From positions 25,521,819 to 25,585,818 of the forward strand of contig NW_024881316.1 of assembly GCF_018691265.1 (NCBI RefSeq): a stretch of DNA of 64,000 nt. Direction: 5' to 3'. A model generated the notes under the pieces. It saw only the letters and a list, made by a program, of their open reading frames with translations. It had not been told where the DNA came from and did not search any database. Both the position numbers and the translations under genes were made by a program. Each line of letters starts with the position of its first letter. Position 1 is the first letter of the stretch. Source of the DNA: Tyto alba. Taxonomy: Eukaryota > Chordata > Aves > Strigiformes > Tytonidae. This document shows positions 1 to 10,930 of this stretch, piece after piece.

Positions 1-1939
1 AACTCTAATAGATATGCAGTAGTCCATGCAAAATTGCAGAAACAAGATATCTTTGCTAAACATCTTTTCAGTTCTAAGCAAAAAATTTTATTTTACATAG
101 AAAGGGTAAAACCACTATTTGCTATTGATTTTGTCTTTGTAGATTCTTTGTACTGCATGAAAGGTCTTATGCACAGTCATAAGTTTATTGTTATTTATTT
201 ATGATTTTTATTTGCCATCTGTCTGTTCAGTCTTACCTGACTTGCAGTTATTTATTTATTTATGCTCAAATGAATTATTATGGGATTGTTTTTAAATTTC
301 TTTTGATCATGGCTTATCCAGGTCTTTTTCTCTTTTGATCATGAAGAGAAGTATAAAACAATCTATTTGTGAAATCCTTTCAAATAAAGATAAAACAGAT
401 ACATATCCAAAATATCTTTCCCAATATGGAAAGCACAGAGGGAATGCATCACCTCTTTCAAAGTTAACCTTGTGCATATTCAAATCATGTAAATAGGGAA
501 AAAACAAACAAACAAACAAAAACAGAGTAAGCAAAAAATTGGCTTCAAACTGTTGTCTAAAGGACTTTCAGGGTGATATAAAACATTTTAGACTGGTGAT
601 GTGATGTGCTTAGGATGCACATGCATAACATCTATATTTTTATTACAGTGCTGTATAAACAAGTTTCATTAGACATTTGGCTAACTTGCCTTACAGTCCA
701 GCAGAAATTTTTTTTTTTCTGCTTTAAATTCTGACTTACACATAATTTGATCCTGCAGTTTGTACCCAAGCAAATTTTAAATGTATATTTCTTGTCTTCA
801 TAAGTATCCTAGAATGAAGTTCTAAATGTTCCTTACACAAAAGGAATGATTAAATGGTAAATAAAGGTAAGAAAAAAAGGTTCTACTTTTTTTTTTAACG
901 TAAGAAAATGTTAATATTTAAATATTAATATTAGTTTTTTTCCTTTACTCATTGCTTTAGGATTCCAACTAATGGTCAAAAAGAGAAATGGAGGCAGAAT
1001 AAATACATATTCTGCTTTTATCTTTGTCTTTCTAACCACAGAGATTCTTTCTGATTTAGTTTAATATCATCATGCATCTCCTAAAGTTCAAAATTCAAAT
1101 TTACATCAAAGAAGCCTTCCTTATCTGTACAAGTACCTTTGCCATATTTTGATGACAGTCCAATTATTTGATCTACTTTTCTATAAAGACATAGTATAAA
1201 GCAGGGCATTGGTGGGTATTTACAATGACTGACTTCAGGCACAGGAGGCTAGTTTCTCTAGGCTTCCTCAGTATATAATAGAGATCCCTTTATGAAATAC
1301 TTCAGAGTAGCAGCCTAGTTTAGTTTGCCCTGAAGTGCCTTCTAGAGAAAATGTTCTCTCTCTACAGTACACAATAAGCCTAGAGAAGCAACTTCCTTGC
1401 TGAAAGTCTTGTGGCTCCTGTATAGCCTGTCCCACTCTCTGTCCGTACTCGCTTATTAGAGGTTGTTTCCTAATCTATCAAGGGTTAGACTTTCAATAAT
1501 CTTGAAAAACAAAAATTCACTTTGATGAACATTTACAGGTGTTATAACTTAACAGTCTTCCTGCCTTGATATACATGATAGTATATATATTTAGGACCCA
1601 TGACACATGACTGTGACACATGGATTTTTAAAAATTGTCATATGTATATATTAGAAGTTCATTATACTAATTTATGCATTACATATTCCATATTGTCTAT
1701 ATTGCCTATATTACATTTCTTATGCAAATGTTAACCACCGCTTAGTCTTCATATTTAGACTCTAGCATTGTCTGCTTTCAGCTCACATTTTTGAAGCACT
1801 GAGTAGAAGGTGATTAATGATTCATTCTCTACTCTGTACTGTTATCACTATAGTGAAAATATGGACATCGCATAGTAGAAGTTCCATAAATGTGTAACTA
1901 CTTCAAAATTAAGTAGCTGCTTCCCCATGTTTTCAGTTT
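1..1939. other. AT-rich unique sequence, no gene seen
   Basis: No supported gene. The stretch contains short simple repeats: TTAT units near 240-265, AAAC units near 500-523, and T or A runs near 710 and 870-895. It also has AT-rich inverted patches near 900-935 and 1,570-1,700. The open frames on both strands are short and of biased low-complexity composition. The stretch ends where an antisense CR1 endonuclease homology begins. Confidence 0.6.
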
Positions 1940-2545
1940 TTGTTTGAAAATATCTCCCATAGGATCCTGCCAGGCAGATTCCTGACAAGCTGAAATTTGC
2001 TCTCCTTAGGTCTAGGGTTATGTTTCTGCTATTTGTCTTGCTCACTTTCCTCAGAATTTTAAACTCCACCATCTTAAGGTCACTGCAGCCAACACTGTCC
2101 TTGACTTTCACATCCTCGGCCAATTATTAGTTATGTGAGAGTAATAGGTCCAGCAGAGCACCTTCGTCAGGTGGAACTCAACTCATTGTCAACAGACTCC
2201 AGAAATCTACCATATTGTTTGTACCCAGCTGTATGTCCTCCCAGCAGATATCAGAAGGCTGAAGTCCCCATGGATACCAGGACATGTATCTAAAGAAGCT
2301 TTCATTTTCTTGTATTCCTGATCAGTTGATATCTAACAGATACAGACCATGATGTCACCCGTGTTGGTCTGTTGTCTGATGTAAAAAATATTGGACAAAA
2401 AGACATTGCAGGATTTAGTCATGTGAGCTGTCCCACCACATTTCTCTACCCCAGTGATATTACTTCTCTACAGATATGCAAGAACTTGTAATTCCTCTTG
2501 ACATTTCCCCCACTTCATCTATTTGTGTAGAGGCACTTGATGCAG
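1940..2545 (-). mobile_element. CR1 LINE fragment, endonuclease domain only, decayed
   Basis: Read on the minus strand this is the apurinic-like endonuclease half of CR1 ORF2. The N-terminal IKCLYTN motif lies at 2,541-2,521, followed immediately by an in-frame stop. The catalytic GDF block is at about 2,271-2,261, with the usual Asn after it replaced by Ser. The late SDH-type block reads GCSDLKMVEF (SDL at 2,084-2,076), so the catalytic His is now Leu. The motif KTNSR then TLDLRRANF follows, as in CR1. Frameshifts and stops separate the blocks, so the copy is dead. Both the 5' UTR and the whole reverse transcriptase and 3' end are missing. Family assignment comes from motif order and spacing; the edges are approximate. 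Confidence 0.8.
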
Positions 2546-5081
2546 GCCCTGACTCATGCTGCACTTAGTGGCAGAGTGCAAGAATCTCCTTCTTTGTGTT
2601 TTCCCCTGGACACATCCTCATCTTCCTTTCCTTTCTCCTTTCACTTCTTGTCAGGTTATAGTAACTCCAGTTTCATATTTAGTAATGGACCAGAAGGCGA
2701 AAATGTTCTTTAGATGAAAGCAGTAAAGAGAAAATTAAAATAGTACATTCATGCTCCCATGCAGTAAAGCAGGCATATGGGCCCTGGTGCAGCAACAGTT
2801 ACATAAGCACACATATTTCTATAAAGACTTTGTATGGTGCAGAGTATTCTAAAGATACTTAAAACACTGGAAAATCCATAGTAAGGAATAGAATCTCTGC
2901 TTTGGAGAGGGTTTTCTAAACTGTGCTATCACTGTTTGCGTCACCACTCACAAAGATACGTATCTATCCTTGGAAAGTCCAAGGTTTTGAATAAGGCAAT
3001 AGTTGATGAGGGATTTATCCCTTTCAAGGTATTAAATTCTCAAAATATATGCTGTTCAGGATTAAATTTATAAATTGTGAGAAGTACTTGGATCAATGCT
3101 TGATATATGAAGGCACTACAAATGCTCTTTCAATTCAGTGTTTATTTGTGACATGTCTCCTGGCATGATACTATTCCCTGGAAGTCTTTGGAAACTGTTA
3201 TTGCACTTGTACTTTGAGCAGGAGAACTAGAGTAACTGTGCTTTTAGAGTAGACCTCAGGAGAGTATATGCACTGAATTTAAGTACCAGCTCAAATCCCA
3301 TGTCATCTATTGAAACAGGCTCTAAAGGAGTGTAAAGGTCAGACAGGGTTTTTTGTTTGTTTGTTTTTTGTTTTTTGTTTTTTTTTTTTTTTCTTCTCCA
3401 TGCAGGAGTTATTTTCATTCTGTGCATGTTTATAGGTATATTGCTGAATCTTCTGTGTATCTAATGTGTCTCCATATAATATTATTTTTTATTTACATCA
3501 ACAGAAAAAAAAATGCTTCATTGTTTTACAGACTTTGGTTTAAAATGCTGGACCAGTTCTCACTCCTGTCCAGATCTGCAAGTCAAACGGACTCATCCAT
3601 CATAATTCTGAAGCCAGATTCCTGTTTGGTATGAAACCATTAAAGCTGCAGAAGAAAAATGTGACCTAAGGACCTCAACCTTTCTCTTCCATAAAGTCAG
3701 AATACCCTTCTCCAAGCACCTGTCCCAACTGCTCTCATAGGAATATTAGAGCACGGAAGAGGCAAGGGTGGGCTCTGACAGATTGTTGGCTGCCATGACA
3801 TTTGGCAGAAGCCAGAACAAATCACTTAATCTCTGATCAGGAGAAATTAGGTTAGCTTAGGAAAAAGACAGCAGAAAATAGAAAGGCGCTTCTATCTTCA
3901 GGTGAACAAAGCACAAATTCAGAATATTCTTCCATTTTTTCTCAGCATTACAAACAAAACTAGGAATATTTTTTTTCAGCATAGCATACTGGAAAGGATT
4001 GTCTTCCACAAGCTTGTTGCACTTGTCTGTGGGTACTGTGGGAGAAAAAGACTTGTGAACATGGATAAATGCTCAAATGAATCTTCAGTTTCAGTGTCAT
4101 CTATTCAAGTCTATTTTCTTTCTTTCCTGGGTTTTCCTGAGGCATGTGTTTTTTCTTTGTTTATGTACAGTGACTTCTTCTGTCCTCTTCTCTACTCTGC
4201 CTACACAACAGCGTTTTTCCTCTTATGGTTGGTGCTGTCACCTCTCAAGCCACTCACCTCCTCCAAATGTGTTGTTTCTTCATCAAGAGAGAGCACAACC
4301 ACTGGGAAAAAAAGTAGTTCTTCAAAGAACTAGACTGCAACTTCAGTCCCAAACCTGGGTATGAAAGAAAAGCAAATAAAAGGCTGGTGAGATTTTTTGG
4401 ACTGTTGTATTGTTAAGGCAGAAAACTCAGAAGGGAAAGGGGAGGAGCTACCAGGGAAGTACCAGGCATAACCTGAACCAGTCTTGGAAATGTGATCCTA
4501 AGAAAGGCAGCTTTTGGGACCAAGAACTCCAGGAGAGAGATGTAAACTAAGAGACTTTTTTCTTTCAGTGTTCACAGAAAAAGGATTTTATATTTTTTTA
4601 ATGTTGATATAAATAACCAAGATTGCATTATCAGCATCTCCTCACACAAACAACCTGCCAGCATCAAAGTCTGGCTAACTGCTTAAGTCAAAAAGGGGTA
4701 ACAGTATATATTTATATAGAGTGAATAATACATGAATCCCTTGCTCTCCAAGTGTGATATTGTGTTCTTTAGAATGTCATTCATTAATCTATATGGCACA
4801 ACCAGTGGGATCAGGTCAATACAGTTAAAGATAATTAAGAATTCATTAGCACCTGAGAAGCCAAATGAAAAGACACATTTTCCCCCAATGACTGGGATTG
4901 TTGAATTAATTGATAAAATCAAGAATATTTATTTGAATTGAAATTATCTTGCAACTCACAATTAGTGAGATTTTTTTTTCTATAATTTAATGTTGGCATG
5001 CATCAGTGACATTGCACAGTACCTTAGGTCCCTTAGCCTTTGTAGTCTTCTCTTTCCATTTCTGCTTTTTGCTTGCAGTTC
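2546..5081. other. Mostly AT-rich unique sequence, no gene seen
   Basis: No supported gene. There is a T/G-rich simple repeat at about 3,346-3,392 (units of GTTTT and GTTTTTT ending in a T run). A 143-codon frame at 3,902-4,333 begins at GTG, is Ser/Phe/Leu-rich and follows local T-richness, so I do not treat it as a gene. Sequence to 5,081 is AT-rich, with no repeat termini I can recognise. Confidence 0.55.
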
Positions 5082-5257
5082 TTTTTTCCCTTTCCCTTTC
5101 CCTTTCCCTTTCCCTTTCCCTTTCCCTTTCCTTTTCCCTTCCCCTTCCCCTTTCCCTTTCCCTTTCCCTTTCCCTTTCCCTTTCCCTTTCCCTTTCCCTT
5201 TCCCTTTCCCTTTCCCTTTCCCTTTCCCTTTCCCTTTCCCTTTCCCTTTCCCTTTCT
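5082..5257. repeat. (CCCTTT)n hexanucleotide array
   Basis: About 29 tandem CCCTTT units, nearly pure, with one patch of altered units (CTTTTCCC, CCCTTCCCC) near 5,130-5,150. The plus strand is entirely pyrimidine. The minus strand is GGGAAA repeated, so every four consecutive units form a G3N3G3N3G3N3G3 pattern. The array creates long artefactual open frames in all reading frames (Pro-Phe, Ser-Leu, Gly-Lys or Glu-Arg dipeptides), none of which is a gene. The flank at 5,258-5,275 is C-rich. Confidence 0.97.
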
Positions 5258-5899
5258 CCATTCCCACCCCCACCCTGTTTTATCTTTATTTTTTCCCAAA
5301 AGGGACTTTTACTGTTAAGTTTGCTATATGCCTTTGATACAGACCCTGCTAATCTTTGTGCATGTGAACCTGTTAGAAAAAAATCCAAGCATTAACTTTA
5401 GAAAGAGAAACAAAAATAGTTTTTCATTTACCCATTATAAAGCATTTAATTGAAGCGAAATTTTCATGAGAAATATAGGTACATTTATACATTTTTACAT
5501 TGTCTTTATGTCTTTTAATCCATTCCAACACAAGCTCGAGGCACATACACTTTTTAGTGGAGTATTATATTTGGTATAAAATATGCCTTGAACTTGAGCC
5601 CTGAAGACCTCTAACCAGTGGCAAGTACTTCCACAACTAGTTCTAGCTCCCTAGAGTGATTTTGCAAAATAGCTGTTACTGTCATTTCCTTCCAAATATT
5701 ATCTGTCCTTGTAAGTACCGTGTCAAAGACTGACCTAAGGATTTTCAAGAGAAGATTTGTAAGGCAGTACTTTGTGTTAAGTTTGTATGCCATCTCACTC
5801 AGGAGTGGATCCCCTCACAATCTGTTGCATTTTTTCTAAATGACTTGTATGAATATCCATCTCACATCTGGTATAAATCACACATTCTATGTAATTTTT
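5258..5899. other. AT-rich unique spacer, no gene seen
   Basis: This short spacer lies between the hexanucleotide array and a CR1 3' end. No coding, RNA or repeat signature is recognised apart from ordinary AT-richness. Confidence 0.5.
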
Positions 5900-6490
5900 T
5901 GCATCATGTAACAAATATGATGGAGTGCATCAAACACAGCATAACCAACCAGCTGAAAGCAGTGATTATCCCACTGTATTCAGCATTGGATTGGCCTCAC
6001 CCTGAGTACTGGGCCCCACAATTTAACAAGGATGTGAAGGTACCCAAATGCATCCAGAGGAGGGCAACACAGCTGGTGAAAGGGCTGGAAGACATGTCCT
6101 GGGAGGAGTGGCTAAGGACTTTGGGCTTGTCTAGTTTTGAAAAAAGGAGGCTGAGGGGTGACCTCATTGCTCTCTGCATCTTCCTGAGGCGGGGAAGTGA
6201 GGAGGGAGGTGCTGAGCTCTTCTCCCTGGTATCCAGTGATAACATGTGTGGGAACGGTTCAAAGCTGTGGCAGGGGAGGTTTAGATTGGACATTAGGAAG
6301 CATTTCTTCACCAAGAAGGTGGTCAGACACTGGAACAGGCTTCCTAGAAAGGTGGTTGATGCCCCAAGCCTGACAGTGTTTAAGAGGCATTTGGACTATG
6401 TCCTTAATAATTTGCGTTAACTTTTGGTCAGCCCTGAAGTGGTCAGGTAGTTGGACTAGATAATCATTGTAGGTCCATTCCAATGGAAAA
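5900..6490 (+). mobile_element. CR1 LINE 3' end: ORF2 C-terminus plus 3' UTR
   Basis: A 5'-truncated CR1 copy in sense orientation. The open frame runs without a stop from about 5,900 to TAA at 6,418-6,420. It carries the ordered CR1 ORF2 C-terminal blocks: PLYSALDWPHPEYW, IQRRATQLVKGLE, LGLSSFEKRRLRGDLIA, GRFRLDIRKHFF, VRHWNRLP and VDAPSLTVFKRHLD. The roughly 70-bp 3' UTR follows, containing TTGGACTAGATAATCATTG and GTCCATTCCAA, and joins a TATTC array at 6,491. The clean frame over some 170 codons suggests this is one of the younger CR1 copies here. It lacks endonuclease and catalytic reverse transcriptase blocks and cannot move by itself. It is a retrotransposon remnant, not a host gene, although an ATG lies at 5,845-5,847 region upstream in the same frame. 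Confidence 0.9.
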
Positions 6491-6815
6491 TATTCTATTC
6501 TATTCTATTCTATTCTATTCTATTCTATTCTATTCTATTCTATTCTATTCTATTCTATTCTATTCTATTCTATTCTATTCTATTCTATTCTATTCTATTC
6601 TATTCTATTCTATTCTATTCTATTCTATTCTATTCTATTCTATTCCATTCCATTCCATTCCATTCCATTCCATTCTATTCTATTCTATTCTATTCTATTC
6701 TATTCTATTCTATTCTATTCTATTCTATTCTATTCTATTCTATTCTATTCTATTCTATTCTATTCTATTCTATTCTATTCTATTCTATTCTATTCTATTC
6801 TATTCTATTCTATTC
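6491..6815. repeat. (TATTC)n pentanucleotide array at CR1 tail
   Basis: Sixty-five uninterrupted 5-bp units by my count: 31 TATTC (6,491-6,645), 6 CATTC (6,646-6,675), then 28 TATTC (6,676-6,815). It abuts the 3' end of the sense CR1 copy with no spacer, so it most likely grew from that element's short terminal repeat. Because 5 and 3 are co-prime, the array is open in frame as a Tyr-Ser-Ile-Leu-Phe repeat, which is an artefact. Confidence 0.98.
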
Positions 6816-7689
6816 CTGCTATAAATAATAATTCTGTACTTCATTTGCACTTCAGATGTTTCCACTGGCTTTCTTTTAAGGTCTAAACACATACTTTCAT
6901 AAGCCCACCATATACTACAAATGATGATGTGTTTGTAATATCCATCTGATATCCATTTCTGTTACTCCATTTTGCTTGTAAAGTTCTGCTGGGATTTCTT
7001 TTAACATTCTAAGATGCTGATTAGTTTCAAAATGTACTTTCTCCTTTGAAAAGCAGGGAAAAACTACTTTGCTAGAGAAATAAGTCTTTCTGCTTCCACC
7101 ACAAATGCTAAATTACTTTCAATATGGCCTGAAGCCCAGGACAGGTAATATTCTGTAATGTACCCGTGACAGGATTAAGGTCCAGTATTTTGTGATCCAT
7201 CAGTGTAGAAATGGGATCTGTATACCACTTGCAGAGAAGATCATTGGAAAGGAAATGGGCTGTGTGCAGTACTTTCTATCAATCATGTCATTGCTGAAAT
7301 ATCAGACCTTGCACTTGTCATATTACACGTGAAAAAGTAATTTGTATTTAATTATTACATTTCTACAATGTGTTAGTGATCGTTTCACTCTTCTTTAGAT
7401 GTCTGCCCAGTTATATTCCTGATATTAGAGGATTTATTTTACTGCTGGAGAAAGATGAAAGTGACACTAGTAATATTTCTTAAATATGAAAAATATTTGC
7501 ATAGTCTTTTTTAGTAAAGTCTAAGAAATATGAAGAATATCTGACAGATGATAGAGAAATTATGTTGTCATTTATTTGACATGCATAAATTTAAGGCCAA
7601 AATTGCTAGATCATGTAGTTGCTCATAACAGGTCATTGCATTTCACATTGTTTTTCTAAGGCATATCTTCTGAAAATAGAACAAATGTG
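6816..7689. other. AT-rich unique sequence, no gene seen
   Basis: No open frame of note and no recognised repeat. Ordinary AT-rich sequence separates the pentanucleotide array from the fossil CR1 copy that begins near 7,690. Confidence 0.5.
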
Positions 7690-8540
7690 TAATTGAAGCT
7701 TTTTGTCAGTAATGGGAAAATTCAATGGTTACACATTCTCATCACTGAAATTTTGTGCCTTAGCTCTCACATGAGTTTCTGTGGATTCAGCTTCAAGCCA
7801 CTGGTTCCTGATTTGCTCTCTCCTGCTAGATTAAATTGCCTTAGCCTGGTGTTTTCTCGCTGCAAATGCATTTATATTCTGTAATCATCCCATAGCTTCA
7901 TCTTTTTGATAAAACTGGATGGATCTATTTTGTTCCTTACTGAAGGGCATTTTCTACAACCCTCAAATTATTCTGTATTCTTTTCTATACTGCTGAATTT
8001 TCAGCAGCCATTTCTAGACATAACTCCTAGAGCTAGATGCAATCTCCTTGGATTACTCTCAGCAGCACTGTATACAGCACAGTGATAGCAATGCACCACA
8101 AGTTTATGTTTATTTGCTAGTCTCTGTGATTCTTAGATGCTTTTCAGTCACAGCTTTTCAGGATACAGTCTGTCATACTTGTAGGTTTTACCTCTATTCT
8201 TGCTTTCTACAAATAGAACTTTGCATTTTGCATTACTAAATTATATGCCATTTAAACAGAGGCCAAATTTAGCAAGTGAGACAGATTGTTCTGCATGATT
8301 CCTTTTCCTCATCATTATTTATCACTCTGCTAACTGTACGGTCATGGTAATAATTTTTAACTAGCTCACTAATGAAAATGTTGAACAGAATCAGGCCTTG
8401 AACCAGTTCCTTTGTGACTGCCCAAAAAACAGATCCCCAGTCAATGGAAAACTTTTCAGTGAAAACAGTTCTGGAAAGTATTTCATTAAGGTAGCATTTT
8501 ATACTGGATCTTAACCAGATTCCCCTTGGGTCCAAGTTCT
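7690..8540 (-). mobile_element. Fossil CR1-type LINE, RT and C-terminal region
   Basis: Deeply diverged LINE in antisense. On the minus strand, VQGLILFNIFISEL (about 8,400-8,359) matches the reverse transcriptase block usually written [18 protein letters not shown]. FSNAKCKVL (near 8,243-8,217) matches the CR1 FNKAKCKVLHL block. Downstream, FIKKMKLWDDYRI, RQFNLAGE and SGLKLNPQKL correspond to the conserved C-terminal region ahead of the usual HWN motif. The spacing between the first two blocks is shorter than in intact CR1, and the FADD catalytic block is not visible, so an internal deletion is likely. Stops and frameshifts are frequent. A CR1/L3-clade affinity is reasonable, but the subfamily cannot be fixed by eye. 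The 5' limit may extend to about 8,870. Confidence 0.7.
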
Positions 8541-8889
8541 CAGCCTTTCTTGTCTGTCAGTCTTTTAGCTTGATCACAGGGATGGTCTAGCCCCATTTCA
8601 GAGACTCTCCTGAATTTCCAGGATGAATCTGACTTTGCTTGCTTAATAAGTTCATACATTTTCAAAAGGTATTTCAAGCTCACTTGCATATGCAAGCATT
8701 GAGTATTACATGTTTCCAAATAACTCCTGACTATGAGCCATGCCAATATAAAGCTCTTTATCACTCTTAGATGATTTGGAAAGTAACAGAAATTCAATAC
8801 ATTCTCTTTGATCTTCATCTGAACATTCAGTGCACCACCATTTGGGAAGATATTAGTTAAAATGAAGAATAGCAAAAATGGATAGAAAT
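8541..8889. other. Spacer between two divergent fossil CR1 copies
   Basis: A minus-strand open frame of about 110 codons occupies most of this interval (8,540-8,875), but it has no recognisable LINE or host domain. It may be further decayed 5' LINE sequence or unique DNA. Confidence 0.35.
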
Positions 8890-9440
8890 ACAGGAGCTAA
8901 GAGGAGAACTGGCTACAGACTGTGACAACACATTGGTTGAAAGAAGAATTGTGATGGAAAGAGATTGCCTGTAGGGTTCCTCAAGGATTGGTTTTGGAGG
9001 TTGATCTCATATAATAGTTTAATTAATGATCTTGGCAGAAATAGTACCAAAGTGGTAATGAAATTTGCTGATGACAAAATTTGGGAAGTATTATCAATAC
9101 AAAGAAGAAATTGGATGACCTCAAGGACTGCAGTAATAGAATAGGAAGATTTTTAATAATGAAAAGTGACAGGTCATGCATTTAGGGACTAATAACAAGA
9201 ATTTCTTCCAGAAAATGAGGGCTGATCAGTTGAAAATGATAACAGAGGGGAATGATCTGGGTCATCCAGGATGTGACAATAGGGCAAGTCTGTGAAAAGG
9301 GCAGGTAACACAAGGATGTATCTGGCAAAGTATTTTCAGTAGAGGAAGTTGAGTATTAGTGCCATTTTAGAGTGCACTGGCACAACCCTCCTTTGGAATA
9401 ATTTTAAATAGCTCTGTGTTCAAATATTCCTGAGCTTTGT
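8890..9440 (+). mobile_element. Fossil CR1-type LINE, RT catalytic region
   Basis: Sense-strand LINE remnant. RVPQGLVLE lies near 8,965-8,990. The catalytic block KFADDKIWEVLSIQ is at 9,061-9,102, with both Asp codons of FADD retained. A later block equivalent to FSREV...SALVRPHLEYCVQ is decayed but traceable at about 9,330-9,435. Many stops and small indels lie between blocks. It points away from the fossil CR1 at 7.69-8.54 kb, with about 350 bp between them. Identification rests on motif order and spacing, so the ends are approximate. Confidence 0.72.
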
Positions 9441-10348
9441 AAAATTAACCTTTCTGAAGTGCTGAATATAATATACCAGTTTAGTCTATCTTGTGTTTTC
9501 CTGCTGCTAAGCAACCTGTTGTTCACAGTGTAAGAATGAATTTATCTGTATCCATCATAAGGTGGTACCTTGCTGAATGATGAATTTTACTTTCTTCAGG
9601 GCCTATGTACACTTCGATATGCAGTTATGCTACATGAAATTCAGCAGATTATTTAGATAGGTTCCATCCTGCAAAATCTTTATCCTTGACCAATCATGAC
9701 CAATATTTACTAACCATATCCCTAGAAGGGTGTAGAGGGCTATAATTAAATATCTTTAACACTATATTGACTTTATTTCTCTGGTGCCCCTTTGTCTTAA
9801 GTGAGAATAGGGTGAGGACAACTTTTTATGCTTTTAAAAAATACAGAAGCATGTTAGGCTCTCACATGAAGTGCACTGAAATCACTAAATGACCATATAT
9901 TGTAAGTAACCATTTTGCAGGAGCTTATCAACATCTAAAATTTCCAGGAACCAATCAAAGCATGATAGACAATACAAGACTGCAAAAGTCTCAGAAGAAT
10001 AGCAGTTTGGCATATAAACTCTGTGAACCTTGCCCCCAGTTTGAGGAAGCACACTGCCTATCATCTGATCTTAGGCTCTCTTACAAAATGATTCATTACA
10101 CATTCTGGCACTGTGAACAATTATTATTCCAGTGGTTTTGGGGGAGGACAGCTTGGGAAGCCCCTCTTAAACTAAGGACTCCTATTCTAGCTACTGGGAA
10201 TCTATAAACACTGAAAAGTTTGGTTTAGGCTGTTGCTCCAAGTGCCTCTAGTCTCACAAACTCACACCAGGAGGTATGGAAGCCCTGAGTCCCTGCTTAG
10301 CCTGCATCCTCCGTGCTCCTGAGCTGTGTGCTGTGAATTGGCACTCAC
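9441..10348. other. Unique sequence, no confident gene
   Basis: AT-rich to about 10,000, becoming GC-richer from about 10,130 towards the exon-like patch at 10,349-10,487. An 80-codon plus-strand frame at 9,962-10,207 has no recognisable domain. Confidence 0.45.
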
Positions 10349-10487
10349 CGACTTCAAGAGTCTGGTTGTGATAGAAATTCATTGTCGTGATCTCTGACTC
10401 CAGTCCTGTATATATAGTGCGATCTTCTTCAGATCCAGGCCTGGAAACCTTAGGATCTCCAGTTTTCATACACATTTTGATAGCCTT
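10349..10487 (-). other. Exon-like segment, unrecognised (weak candidate)
   Basis: On the minus strand a 139-nt open segment (46 codons plus one base) is bounded by an AG ending TTTAG just upstream of 10,487. It ends at a consensus donor GTGAGT (10,348-10,343). The predicted peptide is hydrophilic and balanced in composition: it starts KAIKMCMKTGDPK and contains SRPGSEEDRT and MNFYHNQTLEV, including one NQT glycosylation-type triplet. This is unlike the low-complexity chance frames nearby. Against it, the acceptor has a poor pyrimidine tract, and I recognise no protein family and no partner exon. It could equally be a chance frame in a GC-richer patch. Confidence 0.2.
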
Positions 10488-10559
10488 CTAAATCATTAAA
10501 CTCATGACCCAGAGTCTGAGTTGCCTTCCAGTTTAGCTAGAAAGAGATCAGATATCAGA

Positions 10560-10930
10560 ACCAGATTTTTTTTCTGCTTAAAAGCCTGCCTATGTTTGTG
10601 CTATGCATTGCTGAAACCAAGATGCTAATGCAAAATATTTGCATTTCAGTGAATCAGCATTTTTTGACGAAACCCTTGCTTTGGATTTGGAATTTTTCAC
10701 ATGAAACTTCAACAGGACTGGGCTTTAGATTTAAAAGGAGGAAGGTAACTAACATGGTGCCAGGCTTCTTGACATCATCGTATTTCAAAGGAAGGTTGCC
10801 ATGCAGTTTTGAACTGTCATTACATATCCAATAAAGAGTGATGAGACGCTGATGAAATGTTGCAACACAACATGGGCATTTTGCTTTATGTGATAAAACT
10901 CCACAGGTAGCAATCACAGCCCTATTCATA
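10560..10930. promoter_or_regulatory. Candidate conserved non-coding element with POU-like sites
   Basis: A stretch without repeat signatures that contains a near-palindrome at 10,628-10,644, ATGCAAAATATTTGCAT: two opposed ATGCAAA-type half-sites, the octamer-like core bound by POU-domain factors. ATGCTAAT lies just upstream. This is pattern recognition only; conservation was not tested. Confidence 0.2.

Noticed and set aside
3902..4333. 143-codon plus-strand frame
   Set aside because: It starts at GTG, is Ser/Phe/Leu-rich following local T-richness, and has no domain, signal or exon context.
4980..5395. Several 80-133 codon frames on both strands with Pro-Phe, Ser-Leu, Gly-Lys or Glu-Arg repeats
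   Set aside because: They are translations of the CCCTTT array, open in every frame because the repeat lacks stop codons.
5845..6420. 191-codon frame as a host gene
   Set aside because: It is the CR1 ORF2 C-terminus; every recognisable block is retrotransposon.
6483..6824. 113-codon frame of Tyr-Ser-Ile-Leu-Phe repeats
   Set aside because: Pure translation of the TATTC array, not a protein.
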